From: Pelosinus sp. IPA-1
GTDB taxonomy: Bacteria > Bacillota > Negativicutes > DSM-13327
Assembly: GCF_030269905.1 (NCBI RefSeq)
Contig: NZ_BSVC01000007.1
Span: 248,001-312,000, forward strand
Reading direction: 5' to 3'
DNA: 64,000 bases
Numbering within the stretch: position 1 is the first letter of the stretch; every line of letters starts with the position of its first letter. A program made the position numbers and the translations under genes. Below, piece after piece: positions 27,027 to 34,860 of the stretch. The notes beneath the pieces were generated by a model that saw only the letters and a list, made by a program, of their open reading frames with translations, ran no database searches and was not told the origin of the DNA.

Positions 27027-27209
27027 ATGGAACGGAAATATGATGCAACATATCATCTAGGCAATACTGTCGTTCATATAGTTGCTCCTCCTCCCATGTC
27101 AGAAGCGGAGAAGGAAAAGATACTTCGTGAGTTTTATCATCATGCCTGGAATGCCTGGAACTCACTGTCAGTTGAGGAACGCCTGAGGATTAATGCAGAG
27201 TATGAGTAG
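27027..27209 (+). CDS. Hypothetical 60-residue protein
   Basis: A short protein with HLGNTVVHIVAPPPMSEAEKEKILREFYHH, preceded by TTGAGGTGATGG. I associate this type with clostridial phages and mobile elements, where it is common but without known function. Confidence 0.65.
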   Translation: MERKYDATYHLGNTVVHIVAPPPMSEAEKEKILREFYHHAWNAWNSLSVEERLRINAEYE

Positions 27210-27479
27210 CCGGGTAATTCCGGTACTTAAATTATGTACAAGCAGTGCAGTGGGGGCAATTTGAAAATATTCGCTTCCGTATCATAAATCCAATCGGTAA
27301 AGAAATCTTTATTTAACGATACTATCAATTTTAAAAAAGAATGTCCGTTCAGTGGATCGGCAAGTGGGGATGAGAACGTAAAGAATATTGTCCGCTTATA
27401 TAAATTATCACATGAAAGGTGTTGAAAGAACACGCCATATAATTGGCGGTCAATAAGGTGTTTATAATCTATCCTTTAT

Positions 27480-28124
27480 TCATTTATCAGGCCGATCTTC
27501 TTTATCATCTTTCTTGTCGGCCATAGGTTTTGCTGTAGGTTGAAAGATTGGAATAAATCGGTGCGAAGATTCCGATTGCCCTTCATATGTATATTGAATT
27601 TGTTTGCAAAGAAGAACTATCCATCGAGCTATCATGGCACGGGTTATAAAGGTAATAAAGGTATAACCATGATTCCAGTTTAAGAGTCGTACCTCACCTA
27701 TGGCAACGAATAGAGGGGCAATAACAAAACAATAGATAGTTCCTGCGAACACTGTGCCAATAAGATATTTAGACCAAGTATTCGCATACTGGTAGACAAC
27801 CATAAGGACGATGGGGGCAAGTGTCAAATGATATGGGAAAAAGCCAGGTGTAAAGGGGAAAATCCTCACTAAGTACTGCCAAAGTAATAAGTTATCAGCA
27901 ACCGTGTCAATAACAGCCGACATCACTGCTAGTAGTGAGCCGAATAAGAGCAGTTCTACTAGTCTTGATTTATCAAGTAGTTTCCACCAAACGAAATAAC
28001 TGGTAATAAGAAATAGTACAGTAAACCACCATGTAAAAGAAAAAAGTTCTGTGGTTATCCAGGATGTATAAAGTTCGTTCCATAGAGCACCTTTGGTTGC
28101 AGCTATCAGTTCGGGATTTGTCAT
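27480..28124 (-). CDS. Multi-pass membrane protein, CBO0543-like (copy 1)
   Basis: 214 residues with five or so membrane helices rich in Trp, Phe and Tyr (TELFSFTWWFTVLFLITSYFVWW; PYHLTLAPIVLMVVYQY) and a charged C-tail (MADKKDDKEDRPDK). The general layout matches two other genes of the element (30325-30798 and 30841-31377). Proteins of this kind (CBO0543 family) occur in many spore formers; function unknown. Confidence 0.7.
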   Translation of the reverse strand: MTNPELIAATKGALWNELYTSWITTELFSFTWWFTVLFLITSYFVWWKLLDKSRLVELLLFGSLLAVMSAVIDTVADNLLLWQYLVRIFPFTPGFFPYHLTLAPIVLMVVYQYANTWSKYLIGTVFAGTIYCFVIAPLFVAIGEVRLLNWNHGYTFITFITRAMIARWIVLLCKQIQYTYEGQSESSHRFIPIFQPTAKPMADKKDDKEDRPDK

Positions 28125-28277
28125 GTCCTAGCCTCCTTGTACTTTATTTTATCCAATAGTTGCAATGTAATTCTGGGATTTGAGAAATAGCGAACAATAT
28201 AATAACTTGCAATATCTAAAAACTGAGTGTTGGGTAACTCTGACGCATTTGATTAATTTGTAGGGAAGCATGTGTTT

Positions 28278-28509
28278 ATGTACAAAAGATATAGTCTGTC
28301 GCTTAATCCGTGATCCAGAAGTATGATATACCCAAATAGGTAAGGCAGTTTCTAGTTTCACCGTAGCAGTAAATACAGGCTATGGAGATTGCAAAATAGC
28401 TGACTTCATACCTGTTATTTCCTGGGAAAAACTAGGCGAAGTTTGTGGTAATAATCTTACTAAGAGGTGTCGGGTCCTAGTAGAAGGCGGTTACAAATCA
28501 GGTATTTGA
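28278..28509 (+). pseudogene. ssb: Decayed single-stranded DNA-binding protein gene
   Basis: The fragment reads LIRDPEV-stop-YTQIGKAVSSFTVAVNTGYG, then ADFIPVISWEKLGEVCGNNLTKRCRVLVEGG, which follows the SSB fold (RDPEVRYT ... FTVAVN ... DFI ... W ... LTKGSRVLVEG). An in-frame TGA (28324-28326) replaces the Arg codon of EVR, the start region is frame-shifted, and the frame ends early at 28507. A phage-type ssb relic. The rest of the gap 28510-28663 holds no gene. Confidence 0.75.
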
Positions 28510-28632
28510 AAAGGATGGACAAAAAAGGCGTGCTGCTGATGCAGCCTCGGCAGCGGAGCAGTAAGAAAGCAAAAAGGCTTATGTGGCGGGGACGTGGTAA
28601 GTAAAATGTAAGGGCGGAATTTAAATAATTAA

Positions 28633-28656
28633 AAGGCCAGTCATAAGACTGACCTT
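28633..28656. terminator. Terminator for the 56-residue gene
   Basis: AAGGCCAGTC/GACTGACCTT hairpin just past the stop of the minus-strand gene; T-rich on that strand. Confidence 0.6.
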
Positions 28657-28663
28657 ATTACAA

Positions 28664-28834
28664 TCACTCGACAGAATTATGTTCGAAGACGTAGGATTCT
28701 GTAACACTTTTAGGACTCGTTTTTTTAGATACTTCTTTTTCAATATCACCATTTACTAGGTCCTTTGCAAGACCTCCTTCACTAGGCATTCTATAACGTG
28801 TGTATGAGCCATCAATTATAGTTTTTTTATCCAT
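28664..28834 (-). CDS. Hypothetical 56-residue protein
   Basis: Translated by eye: starts MDKKTIIDGSYTRYRMPSEGG, soluble and charged. Preceded by TTAGGAGGTGAT. No family recognised. The next 270 bp (28835-29102) show no gene. Confidence 0.6.
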   Translation of the reverse strand: MDKKTIIDGSYTRYRMPSEGGLAKDLVNGDIEKEVSKKTSPKSVTESYVFEHNSVE

Positions 28835-29102
28835 AAAATCACCTCCTAATATAGTTTTCCCCTAGTTTTTTATTAAATGTAAGGCATATTCACCTATTCA
28901 TTTTTATACAGTGTGAACTAGGAAAATAACGTGGAGTTGTTTTGGCAGAAATTGAAATAAGAGTGGTATAAATTTAAAATGGCTGCTCTAAAAGAACAGC
29001 CAAGTTTAAAGCCGCGTAAGATGATTACATTTTTGGTGATTTTTCCAGTAGTCATCTAGTTGAAACATTAGGTTCCAACGACCTTAAATAAATTATTCTT
29101 TG

Positions 29103-29555
29103 TCAAAACCGTCGAAAGTGACGGAAAGGGAAGAATGGGAAAAATGGGAAGAATGGGAAAAATCCAAATCTACGTCTACCGAAGTCATCAAAGTCACCAA
29201 ACCCACTAAATCTGCGTCTGCCAAAATCACCAAAACCACCGAATCGACCAAATCTGCTGAACCCTCCAAATCGAGGGGGATCGTCCATAGGAGCATCCAT
29301 TGAAACAGCGCCGTAAGTTGGTGCGCCACACATTGGACATTTCTCATAACGGCGTTCATCATATTCGTTGCCGCAGCAAGAACAGACTTTGCAGATTTCA
29401 TAAGAACAGTTCTGATAAATTCTGTGCATTGTGGTATGGGTTCCAATACACCTTCTTTCACACCTAGGCATGGGTTCACACATAGGCATAGGCTCACAAC
29501 TTGGCATACAATCACATCCAGTCATACAGTTACCTCTTGATTTGTAGGATCCCAT
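29103..29555 (-). CDS. Cys-rich, then Gly/Phe/Arg-rich low-complexity protein
   Basis: 150 residues in three parts. An N-terminal Cys/Met/Pro segment has repeats (CEPMPMCEPMPRCE). A central zinc-ribbon-like part follows (CSCCGNEYDERRYEKCPMCG). The C-terminal half is almost only Phe, Gly, Arg and Asp (RFGGFSRFGRFGGFGDFGRRRF), ending in FFPFFPFFPFFPF repeats. ATG 29555 follows ATTGGAGGTATAATA. The composition suggests a structural, perhaps spore-surface, protein; that is inference. Confidence 0.72.
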   Translation of the reverse strand: MGSYKSRGNCMTGCDCMPSCEPMPMCEPMPRCERRCIGTHTTMHRIYQNCSYEICKVCSCCGNEYDERRYEKCPMCGAPTYGAVSMDAPMDDPPRFGGFSRFGRFGGFGDFGRRRFSGFGDFDDFGRRRFGFFPFFPFFPFFPFRHFRRF

Positions 29556-29783
29556 TATTATACCTCCAATATTTTTAGGTTTGGTATATTTTATGTATGG
29601 TGATAGCAACATGTTACGTTTATTCTTTATTTAACCTTGAAACTAGTATTAGACTCAAAATCGGATGTGATAGTCAATGTAAGTATAACGAGTAAGGGTA
29701 AGCTGGCTACTTTTAGACGGGATGATAAAAAAGAAAGCTCTCTAAAGAGAGAGCTTAAATTGGGAGAATGCTATTTTAAACAT

Positions 29784-30089
29784 TTAAAGGTTGCATTGTT
29801 CATTATACCAAGTTGCATTATCTGAAAGTAATCCAACAAAAAGGCGATTCTTGATTTCTATAATATGACTAGATTCTACCGTGTTTAATAATTTGTTAAC
29901 AACTTCTTCTGGTTCTTGCTGAATATTCCCAACCCATGAAGATTGTTGGATAGGAACACAACCTAATTCGTTTTCAAGTACATTTTTAATTGTTATAAAG
30001 TCGGCGAAGTTTTTATTTGATATGTCATATGCGATTAACATTTTTTTAGCTTTTTCTTTGTATGTATGTTCAAAATGTGAAATATCCAT
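29784..30089 (-). CDS. Hypothetical 101-residue protein, possibly Cas2/VapD-like fold
   Basis: A compact protein with KKMLIAYDISNKNFADFITIKNVLENELGC near the start and ENRLFVGLLSDNA-like C-terminal segments. The pattern 'MLIAYDI ... FxxIxxxLE' reminds me of Cas2- and VapD-type ferredoxin-fold proteins, but the match is weak and no cas genes or CRISPR arrays are near. Frame intact, with a modest ribosome binding site. Confidence 0.55.
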   Translation of the reverse strand: MDISHFEHTYKEKAKKMLIAYDISNKNFADFITIKNVLENELGCVPIQQSSWVGNIQQEPEEVVNKLLNTVESSHIIEIKNRLFVGLLSDNATWYNEQCNL

Positions 30090-30324
30090 TTATATTTTAC
30101 CTCTCAGTCTTTTTTTAAGGTACATTATATCGCATTTTACGAAAAAGTGCACTAATTTGTCGGAAAATATCGGAAATGCTATGAGATTAGTTCCTGAGGA
30201 AATGAGAATTGACATGCTAAGCGAACCTTATCTTTAGGAATAAATAAGAATATACTCAACGTCGTTACTATCCAAAAAAATAAAGAAGACCCTTTCCATC
30301 TATCGTCATAGAATCATTCTTTTC

Positions 30325-30798
30325 TTAGATGAGATTGCACTTTTTAGATAATTTTTCTAGTTGAAAAATCTTATGATACTGATAAAAAATCCAATACAAT
30401 ATCCAATCAGATACATAAGAATGCCATAAGGACCATCCGTTATAATGTGCCATGTGTCCAGTTATCAAATGGACATATTCTATAGTAATAGCTAAGGCGG
30501 CCCAAGCAAACCAATAAGAAAACATACGAATGAATGTCTGTTTTTGAGGCAGCCACTGAATAAAAAGATAAGTAACAACCATATAAACCCCAAAATCATC
30601 CATAAGATTTCTTATAATAGTAGGCTCAAATCCGTAATACTCCCAATAAGTTATATAGAAATAGACAATTTGGTCTGCAATTAAACTCAAAAATGATGCA
30701 AAAATACAAACGGGGAATATTTCTTTCCAACGTTTTTTATCAGCAAATAATACCCAACAAACCCAAGATAATACAAAACGGACATAGAAGAAGGTCAT
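30325..30798 (-). CDS. CBO0543-family membrane protein (copy 2)
   Basis: 157 residues, four to five membrane helices, with DDFGVYMVVTYLFIQWLPQKQTF and a Trp-rich C-terminal half (GWSLWHSYVSDWILYWIFYQYHKIF). This pattern is typical of the CBO0543 family of spore formers. Function unknown. It is followed on the same strand by nothing for 230 bp and preceded by copy 3, with which it may form an operon. Confidence 0.75.
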   Translation of the reverse strand: MTFFYVRFVLSWVCWVLFADKKRWKEIFPVCIFASFLSLIADQIVYFYITYWEYYGFEPTIIRNLMDDFGVYMVVTYLFIQWLPQKQTFIRMFSYWFAWAALAITIEYVHLITGHMAHYNGWSLWHSYVSDWILYWIFYQYHKIFQLEKLSKKCNLI

Positions 30799-30840
30799 GT
30801 AAATTGCTCCTTACTAGGGAAATAGAAACAATAAAATTTT

Positions 30841-31377
30841 CTAGTCGAGATCCTCATCCTCTTGTTGATGATTAGAAGGAGGTTTTGCTGCAGCAGGTTG
30901 TATATTATTAGCGATAATATGCCTAGCATCAAAGAGAACATCATCCTGCCACATTTGATAGCCGTAAATTACTACTGCATGGATTAAAGTGATTGGCAAT
31001 GATAGAAAGGGCAATAGGTTAAACTCGAATACACCTATACTAGGTAAAAAGTAATTTAGCAGAAAAAAATTAAACCCAATGTCTAGAATTGTATTGGAGA
31101 TTAAATACTTCCCAAAATCTCCATAGGTGAACTTAAAAATCCATATTGTTAATACTGGCATAGTACCGAAGTAGTAAGGAAACAATTGATAAAAAGGAAA
31201 TACTGATACCCGAGTGGCCCAAAATCCTAATGTAGTACCTACGTCGTGAATTATAGTAGTCAAGACTATGGCAAACATGGAAACAGGCATCCAATGCTTT
31301 ACCTCTTCTTTCCTCAGGAAAAAGAGAGATAACCAAGGAATGAAAAACATTGACCACATAATAACATTAGTACTCAA
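30841..31377 (-). CDS. CBO0543-like membrane protein (copy 3)
   Basis: 178 residues, about five membrane helices (WSMFFIPWLSLFFLRK; HWMPVSMFAIVLTTIIHDVG; LFPYYFGTMPVLTIWIFKF) and an acidic tail (NHQQEDEDLD). TTG 31377 stands 6 nt behind GGAAGTG and is preferred to an earlier in-frame codon at 31392. Similar in layout to the genes at 27480-28124 and 30325-30798. Confidence 0.7.
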   Translation of the reverse strand: MSTNVIMWSMFFIPWLSLFFLRKEEVKHWMPVSMFAIVLTTIIHDVGTTLGFWATRVSVFPFYQLFPYYFGTMPVLTIWIFKFTYGDFGKYLISNTILDIGFNFFLLNYFLPSIGVFEFNLLPFLSLPITLIHAVVIYGYQMWQDDVLFDARHIIANNIQPAAAKPPSNHQQEDEDLD

Positions 31378-31666
31378 AAGAGTCACTTCCAATCACTATT
31401 TAATATAAATTAGTTTTAACTTATCATTTTGATTATATACAGGGGGGGATCGATATGGATTCTGCAACCAGTATACCCCAAGGAGCGAGTTATAAAGGTT
31501 ATGCATTTTAAAAGACAATTAACTGACCGGCCGAATAGGATTTTCTTTTATGAACGAACAGCGAGCCACATGCGAAATTACGGGTGATTTTTATACTAAC
31601 TAAAGGTAAATTTAATAAAATAATAAGATACTTAATAGTAAAGAATATTAAGTGGAGGGTATAGAA

Positions 31667-31759
31667 TTGTCTATTGTAACCATAAAGATTTATTTTGTTA
31701 GTTTAACCTTACTTATATGCATTGTATATTATCGGATATATAATAAGAAAAAATATTAA
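31667..31759 (+). CDS. 30-residue membrane peptide
   Basis: From TTG 31667, 8 nt behind TGGAGGG: one hydrophobic helix (IYFVSLTLLICIVYY) and a basic end (YNKKKY). Could be a small sporulation or toxin-like peptide; no family recognised. The surrounding 31393-31896 holds no other clear gene. Confidence 0.4.
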   Translation: MSIVTIKIYFVSLTLLICIVYYRIYNKKKY

Positions 31760-31833
31760 GGTTATATTGAGTGGCCATAAGGGCTATATGTTGAAACGTC
31801 TCAATCACGGCACGATTTTCTTAAATAAAAACA

Positions 31834-31858
31834 AACCACGCTTACCGTAAGCGTGGTT
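31834..31858 (-). terminator. Terminator of the YjcZ-like gene
   Basis: AACCACGCTTA/TAAGCGTGGTT, with a T-rich run on the minus strand, 39 bp past the stop of the small minus-strand gene. Confidence 0.65.
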
Positions 31859-31896
31859 GGCAAGAGGTTGAAGTTTTAGTGGATTAGTTTAGGGTT

Positions 31897-32019
31897 TTAA
31901 CAACAAGTGGAAGAGTCTTCTTCATTGCAGCAGAAAAATAACAAAAGGATAATTATAATAATAATACAACCAGAATGCCCAAAGCCATGACGACCGCCTC
32001 CAAAACCACCGAAGCCCAT
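31897..32019 (-). CDS. YjcZ-like small sporulation peptide
   Basis: Translated by eye: 40 residues, Gly/Phe-rich start (MGFGGFGGGRHGFGHSG), then a solid hydrophobic helix (CIIIIIIILLLFFCC) and a Cys-rich end (CNEEDSSTCC). This resembles the YjcZ family of small spore-coat-associated membrane peptides. AAGGAGGAATACAT precedes the start. Carrying a spore gene inside a sigK intervening element would be notable. Confidence 0.72.
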   Translation of the reverse strand: MGFGGFGGGRHGFGHSGCIIIIIILLLFFCCNEEDSSTCC

Positions 32020-32082
32020 ATGTATTCCTCCTTTATATTTATAGCACATTGTATGATTGTTAAATTCGGGAGGTGAATATAT

Positions 32083-32154
32083 TTGAGATGGAAATTAATA
32101 GAATTATTTAAACAGCCACTGGATGAAACAAGCCGGTGGCTGTTACTATTTTAG
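32083..32154 (+). CDS. Possible 23-residue peptide overlapping a hairpin
   Basis: TTG 32083 stands 7 nt behind GGGAGGTG and opens MRWKLIELFKQPLDETSRWL, ending at TAG 32154. A hairpin ACAGCCAC ... GTGGCTGT (32112-32144) lies inside the reading frame, so this could equally be a hairpin leader. Uncertain. Confidence 0.3.
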   Translation: MRWKLIELFKQPLDETSRWLLLF

Positions 32155-32394
32155 TTACGAGTGAGGTATGTGCTGTAATACCATCCTCTTAATGTATTAA
32201 ATCAAAAGATGATTAAACTTGGCAATGGGAGTTGGTCCCTGGGGAAAAGCCAAATAATTTTCGCAGTATTACGAAATACAAATAGTCTTAATAGAAACAG
32301 CCTTCACTTCTAATGCATATGATGAAGCAAAGCGTGACCAGTTTACAGAAGTTATTACTAGGGGGGATTACTGATTTTGTGAGTGGGGTGTAAT

Positions 32395-32970
32395 ATGTCT
32401 GAAGAAGAATTATTAAATTTGATTAATTCAAAATTAGGAACTGGAAAATATACGATTAAAAACATGATCATTGTTGCTGTAAGCTCGTTTGTTGTTGGTA
32501 TTGTTACAGGCTATACCATATGCCATGTTTTAGGGGAGGGTGATAGGCAAGCCCTCGCGATAGAAAAAAATAAGCCTCCTGTAATTAAGGAGACGGTGAA
32601 AACGGTAACTGATACTAAAATTGCTTATGTTCCAGGGGAAACAGTGTACTTACCAAGTGAAGTTCGAGAAGTACCAGTCTCGACAGTTGATAAAAATACA
32701 CCTGGTGCAGCATCTACGAAATTAGATGGAAAGTTTGATATTGGTAAGCCAGATTTTGTTTATCAAGTGAATGGGAAAGTTGGCAAATTTACAAAAACAG
32801 ACGATGAACAATATATTTTTGATAAAAGTATGTTGGATTTAAAACAAACCAGTACAATAAAAATACAAGCTGAAATACCTACAATTGACCTCACACGTCA
32901 TAATGTGCTTACTGTTGGTGCGATGTTTACTAAAGGTAAGGTTCTGCCGCTGGATACACTGGCAGTCTAG
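32395..32970 (+). pseudogene. Membrane-anchored phage-type protein, C-terminus frameshifted
   Basis: 191 residues from ATG 32395: one membrane helix (MIIVAVSSFVVGIVTGYTICHVLG), a spacer, then repeated VPGETVYLPSEVREVPV and beta-rich sequence. Near 32940 the frame shifts. The next frame continues sensibly as AAGYTGSLGKINAYQLAGSQS ... GIGFKF to a stop at 33041, as expected of a full protein, whereas the present frame stops at 32970. This suggests a recent indel. I associate the type with phage lysis regions, but do not recognise a named family. Confidence 0.6.
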
Positions 32971-33072
32971 GTAAAATAAATGCTTATCAGTTAGCTGGTA
33001 GTCAATCGGCCGCTTATGTTGGGATAGGATTTAAGTTTTAAAACATTATAGGAAAGCATAGTGATTATCTAC

Positions 33073-33113
33073 AACAAACCCCGTGCTACCTAAATTGGTG
33101 GGCGGGTTTGTTT
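33073..33113 (+). terminator. Hairpin repeat a (terminator-like)
   Basis: Stem AACAAACCC/GGGTTTGTT with inner arms around CTACCTAAATTGGTG. The most diverged of four related hairpins in 33.0-34.8 kb. Confidence 0.7.
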
Positions 33114-33259
33114 TATTTACAAACAATTTCGGCAATATTTAATATTTATAATTAACACAATTGTTCCTTTTAACGGAATATATTTTCTAATTGACAACGA
33201 TTATCAAAAAGTATATATTAAGCTCAAAGATAAGATATTGGCCGGAGGGAATGATTATA

Positions 33260-33439
33260 ATGGCGAATACATATTGTCATAACGGATACTGTGACCCCAC
33301 AGGTAAAGAAAGTAATGATACAGAGATTAGTGATAAAGTTGTAATTGGTGGCTATATTTTATTCGTGATAGCTTTAGCTGCTTTAGTATTGTATGAAGCT
33401 TCTTTGGGAATTTATATAGATCCTGCATCTTTAAGCTAA
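33260..33439 (+). CDS. 59-residue membrane protein
   Basis: A short Cys/His-containing N-terminus (MANTYCHNGYCDPTG) and one helix (VVIGGYILFVIALAALVLY). GGAGGGA precedes; ATG 33260 has better spacing than ATG 33251. No family recognised. Confidence 0.55.
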   Translation: MANTYCHNGYCDPTGKESNDTEISDKVVIGGYILFVIALAALVLYEASLGIYIDPASLS

Positions 33440-33491
33440 CTATCAGTATAGCGCAGTTAACCATCTGCCATACTGGTATATAGCCAAGCGT

Positions 33492-33527
33492 CATCTTACC
33501 TTAATTGGTAGGGTGATGTTTTTTTTT
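33492..33527 (+). terminator. Hairpin repeat b (terminator)
   Basis: CATCTTACC-TTAATT-GGTAGGGTGATG followed by a long T-run; shares the TTACCTTAATTGGTA core with repeats c and d. Confidence 0.85.
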
Positions 33528-33598
33528 ATGCCTTTTTTGTGGCGGACGGTTGGAAGTTTACATATAATAGATTAAAAATCAATATGGGAGGCATCCTT

Positions 33599-33901
33599 GT
33601 GGATTACTATTCTGGTGTACCAAATTGGTACTTCTCAAAGTCCACTAAAAACTGCATCAATACCTATACTTTAACCTTAAAATTATATGAAGTTTATTTT
33701 ACTAGATTATATAAGGTATGCTTATGGTGCGATTGCGAATTCAATTATTACTTCTTTCATGGTGTATGCCCTTATTGCGGTGATAAACCGAACTTTAATA
33801 ATAGTGACGATCCTCCACAACCTGGTTTCGTGTTCTTCCCAGAACTTTTACTTGCAACTTCTCCACTCGCACTTTTCCCAGAACTCGCGTTTTATCCATA
33901 G
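33599..33901 (+). CDS. Hypothetical 100-residue protein with a zinc-finger-like centre
   Basis: From GTG 33599, 7 nt behind GGGAGG. An aromatic N-terminal half, then CLWCDCEFNYYFFHGVCPYC (two CxxC pairs, probably zinc), and a hydrophobic Pro/Leu/Phe end. Unknown family. An earlier in-frame start has no ribosome binding site. Confidence 0.5.
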   Translation: MDYYSGVPNWYFSKSTKNCINTYTLTLKLYEVYFTRLYKVCLWCDCEFNYYFFHGVCPYCGDKPNFNNSDDPPQPGFVFFPELLLATSPLALFPELAFYP

Positions 33902-33907
33902 ATAACT

Positions 33908-33929
33908 GCTCCTTCGGGAGCGTTTTTTT
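33908..33929 (+). terminator. Short terminator
   Basis: GCTCC-TTCG-GGAGC tetraloop hairpin with seven T. Confidence 0.85.
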
Positions 33930-34076
33930 GTTTTTCCAACAACTGTTACTTGCTTTTCATTCACAAAACCTTAAAGTACCAAACGTATATAATAACGCTC
34001 TAGGCATAAATGCCTAGGGAGTACTTGCCTATGAAAAAATATTGAGCAATATATAAATAGAGTACTGGGACATTTT

Positions 34077-34117
34077 AGCCCTTCTTACCTTAATTGGTAA
34101 GGCGAGGCTCTTCTTTT
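34077..34117 (+). terminator. Hairpin repeat c (terminator-like)
   Basis: AGCC-CTTCTTACC-TTAATT-GGTAAGGCGAGGCT followed by T-rich sequence. It is not preceded by an obvious gene end, unlike b and d. Confidence 0.7.
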
Positions 34118-34213
34118 ATTATAGGGTTGACAAAGTAAGTTCAATAAAGTCACTTTTATACGTTGTTTTGAATAATGTATAGTGAATATGTTAATTGAAG
34201 GGGGGATTCAGCG

Positions 34214-34672
34214 ATGTACGGCAATACTGAGTTCTGTTGTGATCCTAAACTTGTTCAATGTTCTCTAGGTCTTATTATTGAAGCATTAGGTGATGAAACC
34301 CATGACCGGATGTTTTATCAATATTTGTTACAGATTGTACCTGATAGAAAACAATGTAAAATTATTGAAAGTATCAGAAATGATGAGATTAAGCATTTTG
34401 AAATGTTTCGAGCAATTTATGAAGAAATAACTTGTGAACAACCTTGTAAACAGCAAGGAGAAGAATTCGAGCGACCAGAGAGCTACTGTAACGCAATTGA
34501 AATGGCTTTATTCGGGGAGCTAAAGGCAGTAGAACTTTATAGGAAAATTATGTTTGGTTTATGCTCACAAAGGCATAGAGATATGCTATTTGAAATAATC
34601 ACAGATGAAATGAAACATTCAATAAAGTGGAACTTTCTTTACAATATGAATAGATGTGCATGTTGTGATTAG
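34214..34672 (+). CDS. Ferritin-like (rubrerythrin-type) protein
   Basis: 152 residues forming two helix pairs, each with E and ExxH iron ligands (IIEALGDETHD ... RNDEIKHFEMF, and EMALFGELKAVE ... ITDEMKHSIKW). This spacing is that of a diiron ferritin-like domain. Extra Cys are clustered mid-chain (CEQPCKQQ) and at the end (CACC). The role may be oxidative stress or spore-related; the substrate is unknown. Last gene before the right end of element 1. Confidence 0.82.
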   Translation: MYGNTEFCCDPKLVQCSLGLIIEALGDETHDRMFYQYLLQIVPDRKQCKIIESIRNDEIKHFEMFRAIYEEITCEQPCKQQGEEFERPESYCNAIEMALFGELKAVELYRKIMFGLCSQRHRDMLFEIITDEMKHSIKWNFLYNMNRCACCD

Positions 34673-34716
34673 TAAAGAGTAGGTAATTGTTGAAGCTCCT
34701 ATGGCTTAAATGCCGA

Positions 34717-34756
34717 GTCCGTCTTACCTTAATTGGTAAGGCGGGCTTTTTTATTT
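34717..34756 (+). terminator. Hairpin repeat d (terminator)
   Basis: GTCCGTCTTACC-TTAATT-GGTAAGGCGGGC with TTTTTT, 45 bp after the ferritin-like gene. Confidence 0.85.
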
Positions 34757-34848
34757 TGTGGTACTATAATGTTGCGTCTTGAAGTTGGAATAAATTAAAT
34801 AAGAATCAAGATTTTAAAATTTATTAAATTCGTTACAGATAAACTTGT

Positions 34849-34860
34849 GAAGGAAATGAA
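34849..34860 (+). repeat. attR core of element 1
   Basis: GAAGGAAATGAA, identical to 20081-20092 and in the same reading phase. Confidence 0.88.

Larger units (their letters stand above)
20081..34860. mobile_element. Element 1: skin-like intervening element in sigK (14,768 bp between repeats)
   Basis: Bounded by two copies of a 12-bp sequence, one in each sigK exon and in the same codon phase. It has a large serine recombinase at its left end reading toward exon 1, as spoIVCA does in known skin elements. Contents are a mix of phage relics (ssb, ImmA/IrrE-like, a frameshifted phage-type gene) and genes with intact frames. Joining the repeats restores an uninterrupted sigK frame. Confidence 0.9.

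Noticed and set aside
27227-27433. Minus-strand frame of 68 codons
   Set aside because: No good ribosome binding site and unusual composition; the stretch 27210-27479 looks like decayed DNA with a hairpin near 27430-27463.
29100-29303. Plus-strand frame rich in Lys, Ser, Thr and Glu
   Set aside because: Antisense shadow of the repetitive minus-strand Phe/Gly/Arg-rich protein; the repeats keep both frames open.
29637-29825. Plus-strand frame of 62 codons
   Set aside because: No ribosome binding site; it runs through a hairpin (29731-29757) and into the end of the next gene.
29784-30089. CRISPR/Cas2 involvement of the 101-residue protein
   Set aside because: No repeat-spacer array and no other cas gene in the window; only a vague fold resemblance.
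31455-31511. 18-codon frame behind a strong AGGGGGGG
   Set aside because: Too short to support as a gene without conservation; may be a truncated relic.
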